From Linnemannia schmuckeri (Eukaryota > Mortierellomycota > Mortierellomycetes > Mortierellales > Mortierellaceae), in the NCBI GenBank assembly GCA_029449235.1, contig JANATG010000014.1, positions 992,001 through 1,056,000 on the forward strand: 64,000 nucleotides of DNA, given 5' to 3'. Under the pieces are notes generated by a model. That model had not been told where the DNA came from. It worked only from the letters and a program-made list of their open reading frames with translations, and did no database searches. The translations under genes and the position numbers were made by a program. Every line of letters starts with the position of its first letter. The first letter of the stretch is position 1. Below are positions 45,002 through 54,983 of the stretch, one piece after another.

Positions 45002-46953
45002 ATGTCACTTTTTCTCACTCATTCACTTTCCCATATGCCAAAAAAAACAGGCGCCCATATCAGTACTGACACTCGTCTACGAGGCTCCCTCCTCTTGGAC
45101 ATCACGTCTACCTTCAACCAGCTTCTGAACGGGAGTTCAACACTAGCAAAGGAAGCGCAGGCGCTGGATTACTACTCGCTGTTGGCTAAAGCTCGGACTG
45201 GCGCTGACAACATCGTCGAAAAACAATCCGGACCGAAACGCCATAGAGGCGAGAGCGGTGAAGGATTTACTCTAAGGCATCGGATGGAGCTGGTCGAGAT
45301 CTTTCGCGATCTCGGGAAGGACACCAACAAGAAGGTCACAGCAACCAATTTTCACCAGTTCGTACACTGCCCTGTCCCGAGAAAGTCGATCAAACAATGG
45401 GACAAGGAATTCGACAAAATCCAGTTCGATGTGGCGCATGGTCGAGGCGACAAATGCACGCTCTCCAGCAATCCAGTCGACCTGATACGATACATACTGG
45501 ACAAGACCGTCCAAGAGTGGCTAATAGAGGTTCAGAAGAGCAACAGCGTTGTCAGTGGTATTCAGCTCCAGGCTGCAGCCGATTCCGTTCTCCACATTCT
45601 TATGGACGACATTTGCGATCTCGATGATATCCCTCCTGGCCGCCCAATCTCTTTTACGGCATCATGGCGATCGAGGATGACGCAGGAGTGTGGTATCGCC
45701 TACTGCCGTCTCAGAGGAGAAGCAGCTTCTGTCGACACGCTCGCCATTGCGGAAAGGATGGACGAAATCCGCGAGATATGCTCTAGCTTTGAGCTCGACA
45801 ACATCTATAACTGTGACGAGACTGGCATGTACCTCAAGGAGCTCTCTACTCACTCTTACACCATGGAGGAACTTGCAAGCGGTGCCAAACCTGAACGGGG
45901 AACCGGGAGTCGAGTGTCGATTCTCTTCTGTGTCAATGCCACTGGATCTTCGCTTGCCCGAGCAGGAACGGTGGAGGCTTTGAGACCGGTTGTCATTGGT
46001 AAGTACACAAATAAACCATGTTATTGTATGAAAAGAGTAGGACTTGATAAGTGGAGATTAATCATCTCGTTTCATTGCTTAACGCTATAGGTCGGCATCT
46101 TGCTCGACATATCCAGCCATGTTCTGAGGTCCCCATCACCTCGAAACGACATAAAAAAGGATATATGACCCTGGATTTATTTAAAGAGTGACTTCACTCT
46201 CTGGATGACAGTCTTTCCAACAGGAGTCTTCTACTTATAGACTCATGTGGAGCACATGGCAACTCTGGACGCGGCATCGATCAACTTGTATCAGAGGAAT
46301 GGAAACATCTTCAAATCGAGCGTCTGCCACCCCATGCGACATCCGTCACCCAACCTTTGGACCAAGGCATAATCAGCGTATTCAAACGACAATATCTTGA
46401 GATGCTTAGCAACAAAGCAGTTACAAAACGGTACGCCACCTCAAGGAAAATTACCAATGGCGATGCATGGTCGCTTATTCCATACGCATGGTCGCATGTC
46501 AAGGCTTCGACAGTGAGGCATTGTTTCTACAAAGCGGAGGTGCTCTCGAAGGAGCAAGTTGACAAGTTGCAGCGGGATTCGGTAAACGTAGAGGAGCATA
46601 CACCACTGTATCCACCCGTGGCAGACAGAGACGCAAGTCGAGTCAAGGGGCGTTATGTGCGCTTGATTGCTTCGATCATGGATGGAGACAGGATCCAGTT
46701 TTCCCTCGACAAGAACCAAAAGGACGCACAAGATATAGCAGAGGAGATCAAGCAGACGGTGCACAACAATATCGTCAAGAGGTACGGCCAACGAGAACGC
46801 AGTTCTTCCATCGAGCGCGATGCTATCGAGTTGTTCAAGTCCAAGTACGAAGGAAATAGTTTGGCGACTATGGTGGTTGAGTTGCTTGGGGATGAAGATG
46901 TGAGGAATCGAAAAACAGCGCGTCAGATGATCCGTATATCCAAGCAGAAATAA
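45002..46953 (+). pseudogene. pogo/Tigger (CENP-B/DDE-1) transposase with one internal stop
   Basis: Exons 45002-45998 and 46091-46953, joined in phase across a 92-base intron (GTAAGT...TATAG), give 619 codons. An N-terminal helix-turn-helix region (GFTLRHRMELVEIFRDLG) and a CENPB-type segment (VQEWLIEVQKSN...GIQLQAAADSVL) precede the DDE_1 catalytic domain. The three acidic positions are present: NCDETGMY, LLLIDSCGAHG and PPHATSVTQPLDQGI. Between the first two, TGA 46189-46191 interrupts LFKE-x-LHSLDD; related transposases have tryptophan there, so TGG to TGA is the likely change. No frameshift is seen. The stop codon overlaps the first base of the right repeat. The product would end before the second catalytic aspartate, so this copy cannot drive its own transposition as it stands. 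Confidence 0.88.
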
Positions 46954-47039
46954 ACTGAATAACAGCCCTTATATTTTCAATTCAGTGGAAAAGATCCACA
47001 TTTACTATGAAAAGTGGATTTTTCACCGAAAAGGAGTGT
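46952..47039 (-). repeat. Right terminal inverted repeat of the pogo-like element
   Basis: Reverse complement of the left repeat over all 88 bases. It begins within the transposase stop codon and ends ggagtgt at 47039. Confidence 0.92.
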
Positions 47040-48796
47040 GGACAAATTTCGCAGAATGCTATTGTTAAAAACGCTAAATGGGAACCAATGGAGCTCTAGT
47101 CCTTTGAATCGGGGACCTTTTACACTAACGAGATTGCAAGAAAAAAAAGGAGGATGGGAGAGTGACAAAACGCTAGCAAATGCAGAACCACCGGTGAGAA
47201 AATAAAGTAGAAGGAAATTGGTGTAGTAACACTAATGGTTGATGTGTATGTTCGTGCATTCCATGTAGCACCAGGCGAGTAGCCGGCCGTTTGGTCGTCC
47301 TCTTTGTTAAGCTATCTTTCACTCGGGCCGTCCCTTTACGTTCTGTTGTGCGTTGATTTGCAAGCTGCAGCATGAAAATTAAAGTGAGGGAAGGAGCATG
47401 GCGACTGAAACATAACTTTGGGTGTCTGTCCGACCCCCTTCAGTCGCTCATTTTTTTTTCCATTTTTGTTCGCTTCAGTCACAAAACGCGCTCTTTTTTT
47501 GTCTTTCCTCTGAATCAGATTTCGTTCGCTCATTCCCTTCGTTGTCATTTATTCATCGTCGACATGCACTCATTCCCTCCCCCTCTTGTCGCGGACACGC
47601 ACTGTCATACATGTTCACACTGTTCCTTAAACAATCAATTGCACAGTTGTCAGTTCCGGCTGAGCTCCCTCTTTCTTTTTTTGCCAGATATATTCCATTT
47701 TTGAATACATTGAGGCCATGTGCTCATCCTTTTATTATCATCCTCTCACTAGACAACCCCTTCCTTTACTCTTCTCGCTCCCTTCTACAGGGAGCAGATC
47801 GTTGTACAACATAAAAAAAGAGAAGAGAGATGATGACATGAAGCAGACAATACAAGGTCATCCATCCTTAGGAACTAACGAAAGAAGAACAACAGAAAAA
47901 AATATGTATTCTTTCCTGTCCTTTTCTTGCTCTCGTTCCGTTAAAAGCGGTCTGAAATAACCTGTTTTTCCGCGAACAAAACAACAATGTGTATTGAATG
48001 TGCATTGACAGAGGTGCATAGGCGCAGTGTAGAATGAACTACTATCATTGTATTGATCTTTGTCGTTGTTTGAGTTCTCAGATACCACTTTCTCCACCTC
48101 CCTTGTCCAATCCTTCTCTTATTCTGCGTGATTACCCTTTGCTCCTTCCTGCCTCACTTCCTTGTCTTTTCATTGTCGTCTGTTTTGGTCTTCCGCCTTC
48201 CCCTTTTCCTTTCCTTGGGACATCGACATTAATACATTCAGCCAGCTGCGTGTATCCAATCAGCTAAATCCGAATTGCCACTGGCCCTCGCACTTTCTCA
48301 TTCACTCCTTCCCGAGGACTCGATCCATCGCCCTCTCTATCCTCGTATATAAGACCTTTCTGTCCGCCAAGCATTTTTTTTCACCCTCCTTTCCTTCTTC
48401 CTCTTCTTTCTTCTTGAGCCATGACCTTTCATCAGGCTGATTGGACCACCGAGTATTTCAAGTCACCCAAAGGATAGATACGTTCACATCTAAACACAAC
48501 AGCAAGCAACAACAACCACTCCTACCCAAAAGAATAGCCATTCAGTTTTCCTATCCCAACTCCTCATACTCGACGCCCTCTCCGCCCGCAACCAAGTCTG
48601 CTCCACTGCTCCTCCTCTTTAACTTCATTCCCCTTGCTTTTTTCACCCACTCCTTTCTTCTCTCCCTCATACTCAACTTCCAAAAAAAATAACATCCATT
48701 ACACTCTTCCTTACTCTTCCTTTAAGACAGAGAACGAAAAACTTTTTTTTCCCAAACAAACACATACCCTATCACCACCAAGTACATATTATACAC
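47040..48796. other. Intergenic region and pyrimidine-rich leader
   Basis: Between the transposon and the F-box-like gene at 48797. The second half (about 48060-48760) is strongly C/T-rich and probably holds promoter and leader. No gene is supported. Confidence 0.5.
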
Positions 48797-51163
48797 ATGC
48801 CCGACTTTATTCCACCTGGTCTCAGTCCGCTCGAAATCCCCGAGATCATCGTTATGGTCGGTCAGCAGATCCCTCTCTGCCGACGCACCATCCTGCCCGA
48901 CCCTTACACTGGCACTTTTACCTTTAACGCTGTCCCCGTCACCCTTTTTGCTCCTAAGGATCTCCTTAACTGCACTACCGTCTGTCATGCCTGGCGTCGG
49001 ATCCTTCTTCCAGTTCTCTGGCGGTACTATGACGGAGCCCTGATGCGCTACGTACCCCTCCGAGTCCTCCAAAAGGCCAGCATCTACTTTCGCATCTTTC
49101 GTGACCCCATCGGACAATATCACCAGGGTCCATTCCTGTCGACCCATCTGCAGCAACTTATCATCTCGCAGCAGCACGAGTGGGCCGTGCCCTTCCTCGA
49201 CGCCAATCCGGCCCTCCAGCATCTGACATGGACAGGATTAGGGCGACCATTGGCAGATCTACAGTTCATGGCCTTGGCAAGGATGACTCAATTGCAAGAC
49301 CTCTGTCTGTCCAACTGCAGTCTTGTCGGTCGATCGTTGACGTCTGTTCTCAATGGCAGTCCGGGTCTGTTGCGGTTAAGTCTCAGTTCTGTGGATGGGA
49401 TCACACAATTGCATGGGCTTGTGACCTTGTCCTCCCTGGAGGAAATTGCGCTTGGATACCTCCCTGTCAACAGTCAGGGTGCAATTCTGGACGACTTGAT
49501 TCGATTTTGCCCCAACCTCCGACGGATCTCGTTCTTGGGGACCTGGGGACCAACCAACGATGATGATTCACGACAGAGAAGGAATTTGCTCAAGCTAAGT
49601 TCGATTCTGAGAGTGTTTTGCCCTGAACTCCAGTCGATTCAGTTCACGGCAGGGTATTGTTTTGGAGTCGATCGGTTTAATACCTTGCAGGACTTTGAGC
49701 TGTCAGCGTTGGCAGAGAGTGCGGAGCGGTTAACTTCTTTTGGAGCCGAGATTTCGTCTTTAGGACGAATGTTGACGGATGCCTTGATTTGTAAAAGCAG
49801 GACGCTTGCTGCGGTCGATTTGTGTATTCGGCGCAGATACCCACACCAACATCCGCATGACGGTGGTGGTGGAGGAGGGGCGGCAGGATTTGGGTTAGGA
49901 GGAGGAGGAGGGGGAGGAGGAGAAGGAGGAGGTTTATTTGAGCTGGATATTTTGGATCACGGGATCGGAGCATTGGCCAAGGACTCGTACTGGGATGGAG
50001 GTGAGGAGGAATCGATGCAGGACGAGCCGGGACAGTCGCGGGATATTGTCAATGCGGCACGAATCTTGACCCACTGTAGCAACCTGCGAGTCTTTCGATT
50101 GACAAGCGGCGAAAAGTGGATCCGCATAGAGGAGGCAATGGCATTGTTTGCTCGACCTTGGGCTTGTCTGGGACTGGAAGTCCTGTCTCTGGGCCACATC
50201 TCGATGCCTGCTTCACCGCCCTCCGCCTCGACAAGGAAAAAGAAGCCCTCTCGCAGGACCACCAGTTCGGGATCGTGTTCTTCCTCCTCTGCTAAATCAG
50301 CATCAAGAGCAACGAAGAATAGGCCCACCCAACAGATCCGAGCATCAGCATCAGCAGGAAGTAACTCTCCCAAATCAGTCGTCGCCACCTCGATCTCGAA
50401 TAGTTCCTTATACCCGTCCCCGTCTCCCTCACCCTCGCTCGCACCACCTTCCTCCGTTCCATTATCCCTCAAGACGCCATCCAAGATGCAGATTTCGGGA
50501 TCGACAGCAGTACTGACTGGTACTGGAAGTAGTGCTGCCCAGGATTCGGGAAGAGCAGCAGGCGGAGCGACCACATTATTGGGTCGTGGTGGTGAAGATT
50601 ATGGTTTCGATTGGGCTCTTTTTCCAGATGGACCGTCGCTAGTTTCACCGCCGTCGATCTCAACCTCGTACTTCTCTGATACTTTGGGAATGTCCTCTTC
50701 GATATATGGGTCCTCGGCAGATGGTTCCTCCATTTCACCGCCCGACAATGCTACATCTTCTTCCTCTCGATCCATGTCACGGACATCATCTTATGCCTCG
50801 AAGTCATCTGGATCTTCTTCTTCCTCAGGATCATCCTCATCAGCCTCATCAGTTTTTTCTTCCTCAAAATCATTATCATCATCATCGCACTCTGCCATTC
50901 TCCCACCCCTCCCAGTTGCAGCGACTGGGAAAACAGCGTGGGGACGATCTCGCTCAAGAAGCGTCTCCGTCTCTTCTTTTTCATCAACGTCGTCGACCTC
51001 TTCGAACACAGCGTCACTGAGCGATGACGACGAAAGAGGAGAAGACGGATGGAAGTTTGGAGACGAGTTCAAGGAGAGGCTGGTTCCTCAGGTGACACTG
51101 TTGACGGTGTTACGAGAGTTATGTCTTAATAACGTCCGTTATGCTCGTACTACTATCGTCTAG
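48797..51163 (+). CDS. F-box-like leucine-rich protein with Gly- and Ser-rich insertions
   Basis: A single exon of 788 residues. The N-terminus follows the F-box pattern of this fungal family: SPLEIPEIIVMVGQQI, then APKDLLNCTTVCHAWRRIL and PVLWRYYDGA. A leucine-rich array follows (LQHLTWTGLGRPLADL, LQDLCLSNCSLV, SLEEIALGYLPV, NLRRISFLGTWG). Around residues 350-382 there is a Gly-rich run encoded by GGA/GGT repeats. After another LRR block (WACLGLEVLSLGHI), residues about 470-740 are Ser-rich low complexity. The last residues return to LRR-like sequence (LLTVLRELCLNNVRYA). The two insertions look like slippage-driven expansions inside an otherwise ordinary F-box/LRR protein. Presumed SCF adaptor; substrate unknown. 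The ATG at 48797 is the first in the frame. Confidence 0.85.
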   Translation: MPDFIPPGLSPLEIPEIIVMVGQQIPLCRRTILPDPYTGTFTFNAVPVTLFAPKDLLNCTTVCHAWRRILLPVLWRYYDGALMRYVPLRVLQKASIYFRIFRDPIGQYHQGPFLSTHLQQLIISQQHEWAVPFLDANPALQHLTWTGLGRPLADLQFMALARMTQLQDLCLSNCSLVGRSLTSVLNGSPGLLRLSLSSVDGITQLHGLVTLSSLEEIALGYLPVNSQGAILDDLIRFCPNLRRISFLGTWGPTNDDDSRQRRNLLKLSSILRVFCPELQSIQFTAGYCFGVDRFNTLQDFELSALAESAERLTSFGAEISSLGRMLTDALICKSRTLAAVDLCIRRRYPHQHPHDGGGGGGAAGFGLGGGGGGGGEGGGLFELDILDHGIGALAKDSYWDGGEEESMQDEPGQSRDIVNAARILTHCSNLRVFRLTSGEKWIRIEEAMALFARPWACLGLEVLSLGHISMPASPPSASTRKKKPSRRTTSSGSCSSSSAKSASRATKNRPTQQIRASASAGSNSPKSVVATSISNSSLYPSPSPSPSLAPPSSVPLSLKTPSKMQISGSTAVLTGTGSSAAQDSGRAAGGATTLLGRGGEDYGFDWALFPDGPSLVSPPSISTSYFSDTLGMSSSIYGSSADGSSISPPDNATSSSSRSMSRTSSYASKSSGSSSSSGSSSSASSVFSSSKSLSSSSHSAILPPLPVAATGKTAWGRSRSRSVSVSSFSSTSSTSSNTASLSDDDERGEDGWKFGDEFKERLVPQVTLLTVLRELCLNNVRYARTTIV

Positions 51164-53373
51164 CGAAGCTGCAGCGGCGAAAAGCAGACAAAAAATAAAG
51201 TGTCGTAGGATGATGGCACATCGAAAAAAAAAGAGCAGCAAAAAAATTCTTATTGCTGCTAATGATGATTAATGCGCACGTCCCCTCCTCCCCAATCCTG
51301 TTTCTTGTTTTTTTTTTTTTTGTTTTGCTCTTCCACGCACAAAGCACATGCATGAGGTGTCAACAACAATCGCAAGAAAATCACTATCGACGCAGTGTTC
51401 CCAACGCTTTCTTTCCCCCCTCTCTCCTCCCTCTCTCACTTTCTTGCTCCTTTGTTCCTTGTCTAGTCATCTGTCATCCCCTTAATCTCCTCCCACCAAC
51501 CAATCACACACCATCTCTATCTCCAAGACATAAGACAGAAAAAGAAAGAGAAGCGTTCAATTCAACTCCCGAAACTCACATTTTTTACCTCCCCCTCTCT
51601 TAACTCTTAACATCTGTGAACCAACGATCGCTTACACGAGAATAGAACATGTTTTCACTAAAAATAATTTTGCCTCATAAACCCGAGTTCGTGTTCGTTC
51701 GATTGAACGCTTCGTTATGAAAAAAGGAGTCCTCACAAAATTTTTGGATTCTGAGAGCCATACCCGAAAAAATCAGGGATGGCTCGTTGGCCAACCTTCT
51801 CTTCAAAGCCACATTGCTGAGTGGCACATAATCTAGTAACATCGGTGGACCCCTTTTCTGCTGGAGACGGAGTCGTATGAGCTATATAAGAAAACAAAAT
51901 AAAAGAGAGAGAGAGATAGGGTGACAGCTTATGCTAGGTGAGGATCGTTTCTTCAAATTGATCCTCCTCTCTCATCAAAGAACCGAACAATGTCGTGCTC
52001 CCGGCGGGTCGAGTTGAACCGGGCATTGGGTGATGGACCAGAACAGTCTCGATACTGATCAGAAGGGATTGATCTTATGCGTGATAGATATAAAGAAGAG
52101 GGAGAACGGATCATAGAATAAGGTTGGTTCGTTCATCACATTTTTGGTCGGTGAGCAGGTATGTTGAGAGGGGGTCATTTCAAAGTAGCTATGAGGAGTG
52201 ATATGACGGACTAGGGCCCTCCATATGTCTACTATCATTTTTATAGTTGCGAAACTGCGTCAACTTGTCCAACATAGCAGTCCATCTTACTTATCCAATG
52301 AAGAGTAGGTTTAGCTGATGTCACAGAAAAAAACGTAACATTTTCGTTGTAAGCATTGTTTGTTTGTTTGTTTGTTTGTTTGTTTGTTTGTGTATGTGTG
52401 GTAAAGGGGTGAGGACGAAGGGGATGTGTGAGAAGGGTATGTAGGAACAACAAAGGAAGAATATTAAAGGGAGGTAGAGAATGAAAGAAGGGAGAAGGAG
52501 AGGGGTGAGTAATCATGTTGATGGAGGCTATACCCCCCTTTTTTTTTTATGTTTTTTTTCTAACAAATGGAATCGTTCTGGGGGTGAGAGAGAGAGCAAG
52601 GAATGTTTTTTTAATGCGCTTTTTTTGTCTCTATCGATGTGAATCTCCTTCTTGCCCAATCGCTTTCCATTGCCATCTCCCTCCCTCCCCCTCTTTCTCT
52701 CGCTCTTTCTCTCTTGCTTTTTCTCTTCACGTTCTCACATCAGCAAATATGACTATTCCTTCTTTCCTTTTCTGGAATGATTTACACGCGTCCATCACGC
52801 GTCATTGCTGCTGTGCCTCAATTCTGACCAGCATAAATACGAGAATGTTCACTGTTGGGATCAGAAGAATCCACTTGTTATTTCATCACATTCTTTCCCT
52901 CTCTCTTTCAATTCTAAGGAGACAGAAACCTAAATCGTAAGAGGGAAAAAGGAGCAAATAAGACATACTTACGTTACACATTGCTTATTCCTTTTCTTCT
53001 CAATCTTTCTCTCTATCTCTTTTAGTAAGTATATCACACGCTGGAAAAAAGTCATCAAATGCCTTGAACAAAATAAAGGACGTTAATGGGATGTTTACAT
53101 ACATGTATGTTCACCTGCGCGTATAAAACGGCAGCGAAACAATGGGTACTATGCATCAAACAAAGGTGAAGACTATAGTGTCCGCCTTTTTTCCTTCACA
53201 CTCCGAAGATACCACAGGAAGGAATTTTTTTTACTTCTTTCGAATTAAAAAGCGCTCAGACATCATCTCCCTCTTTCCCTCAATCCAAAATCTATTTACG
53301 CCTTTCCTCCATTCACATCAATTCTTCACCCCACACACACAACACCTATCTAAGACACACAAACGCAAGAGAA
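51164..53373. other. Intergenic region with microsatellites
   Basis: About 2.2 kb without a supported gene. It contains T-rich and C/T-rich tracts and a (GTTT)n microsatellite at 52358-52392. From about 53260 the sequence resembles the leader of the downstream small gene. Confidence 0.5.
52358..52392. repeat. (GTTT)n microsatellite
   Basis: Uninterrupted four-base repeats, more than eight units. Confidence 0.9.
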
Positions 53374-53804
53374 ATGGGCCAAGATTCAGAATCCGATAAT
53401 CTCGTCTGGCCCACTACCTCGAAGAGGTCAACTGCCTTAACGCCCGAGAAAACTCCTACAGGCATATGCTCCACTCAACAAAGAAAACATCAACACTCTT
53501 TGGACATGGTGGCTGGGTTTTCCTCACACGGGGCCTTGACCGCTCCCGCCTCAAGCTCTACGAAATACGCCACACGGCTGTCAAGTACCTGATTAAGACT
53601 CAACCGTTGCTTCTCCGACTCATGACCGAGAAGCCTATATCGGTTAGTTCGCACCGACAATCTTTGACAGACATATGTCAGCTTAAGCTTCACGCTCTGG
53701 AGGAGGAGTGTACGTTGTATTTGGATCCACAGGATTCGTTGATGCAGATGCGATCTACGATGGTATCTACGGAGACGAAGAAGACCATAACTGGGAAGGG
53801 TTGA
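53374..53804 (+). pseudogene. Small helical protein, frameshifted paralog of the gene at 54474
   Basis: The ATG at 53374 opens MGQDSESDN, but the homologous sequence continues in another frame from about 53410: HYLEEVNCLNARENSYRHML, then RGLDRSRLKLYEIRHTAVKY, to TGA 53802-53804. The second part aligns with the intact 54474 protein (ARLKLYEARHSTIKYLVMVQ). One small indel near 53400-53410 accounts for the shift. A short intron is less likely, because no splice sites fit. Family and function are unknown. Confidence 0.62.
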
Positions 53805-54473
53805 AATGAAATGGGGAGTTGATAGATCTGTATCGTGGGATCTATCAAGATGTTCTCGGCTGCTCTTTACTGGCCGTTAGTCGTATTTGAATACAAACTT
53901 TTTGTTCGCTATGCATGAAAATACCTCTTTTTGCTCAAGAAATAAACCTCCTGGACGGTGTAATTGCCGCCTTGTCGACGTGATATTTTCTCTTTTTGTG
54001 CTGAGTTGAGGTGAAAACTGCGAAATATTGATCGATCGAATCTGACTGAGCCTACGAAATGCGGATAAGGGAAAAGAATATGAACTTTCTTTCTGTGCAA
54101 CCAATGATAGTTTCGTCCTGCTCATTTCCCTGCACTTTTCGACACATTCTCATTGTCTCTTGCGAATGAAGTGTCCTTGAAGCCTTGAACTAGTCGAGAG
54201 CCAAGAGAAGATGGCGCCTTTGTTACTTCCAAATGAAATGACCCATGACGCCTTTAATACCACACTTTCTTTTGACAAAGCCTAAAATTTTGACGTTCGC
54301 CTTTTTCTTCGTTTCGTGAGAGACAAGGAACTTCATGGATTGTTAGCTTTTCAACCGCACAAACAAAAGCGCGCAGAAACAGGCGCACACCTCTCTTCTT
54401 CCAAATCTTCTCCTCCCTCTTCTCCATCTCACATTTACGCCCAGCGAACACACACAGCCTAACGCTCGAAAAG
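53805..54473. other. Intergenic region
   Basis: Between the broken and the intact member of the small helical family. Frames here are short and unconvincing, and I see nothing else in it. Confidence 0.5.
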
Positions 54474-54983
54474 ATGTTGCCTCCAACAAAATTCGACAAA
54501 GTCATTCTGACCGATCACCTCAGCGAAATCAAGCGTCTGGAGGTCGAAGAAGCCCACTGGAAGACGTTTCTCTACCTCCCCGAATCAACTCTGCGCCACT
54601 ACAAGAAACCTATCTTTCTCACCCAGGACATCAACCATAATCAAAATGTTGCACGCCTCAAGCTCTACGAAGCACGCCACTCGACCATTAAGTACCTTGT
54701 CATGGTTCAGCAACGGCTTTCCCGATTCATTACTGAGGATCCGCAATACGTCAAGCAGCACCGGCGATTGGCGACAGAGGCGTGTCTGTTCAAGCTTAAA
54801 TTCCTTGAAGATGAGTGTTTGGCATACCTGGACGACCAGTTTTCTTGGCACATGCCAGAAACTGTCGCGGAGATGGCGGAGGTAGAGGCGAGGAGGAAGA
54901 ATATTAATTGGAAGGCGCTGAACGAGAACCGAGCATTGATTAATATGTATTGTGCAGTGCACAAGAAGCTCCTTAACTACTAA
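54474..54983 (+). CDS. Small helical protein of an uncharacterised local family (intact member)
   Basis: A single exon of 169 residues from the ATG at 54474 to TAA. It is predominantly charged and helical: LSEIKRLEVEEAHWKTFLYL, then ARLKLYEARHSTIKYLVMVQ, then EACLFKLKFLEDECLAYLDD and a C-terminal helix. There is no signal peptide, membrane segment or recognisable domain. The pattern R-x-R/K-L-x-x-E-x-R followed about 11 residues later by Q-x-x-L is shared with the broken copies at 53374 and 58128. This points to a lineage-specific family duplicated locally. Function cannot be inferred. Confidence 0.65.
   Translation: MLPPTKFDKVILTDHLSEIKRLEVEEAHWKTFLYLPESTLRHYKKPIFLTQDINHNQNVARLKLYEARHSTIKYLVMVQQRLSRFITEDPQYVKQHRRLATEACLFKLKFLEDECLAYLDDQFSWHMPETVAEMAEVEARRKNINWKALNENRALINMYCAVHKKLLNY

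Larger units (their letters stand above)
44864..47039 (+). mobile_element. pogo/Tigger-like DNA transposon, 2176 bp
   Basis: Bounded by inverted repeats of 88 bases at 44864-44951 and 46952-47039 that are identical when one is reverse-complemented. Inside is one spliced transposase gene ending exactly at the right repeat. Elements of this superfamily insert at TA. The left edge reads cc-TA-cactcc, and the right edge ggagtg-TG, so the expected TA duplication would differ by one base on the right. Perfect repeats point to recent activity, although the transposase carries a nonsense codon. Confidence 0.9.

Noticed and set aside
52000..52060. tRNA-like string (ttgaaccgggc) resembling a T-arm
   Set aside because: No matching T-stem, acceptor stem or A box could be paired on either strand.
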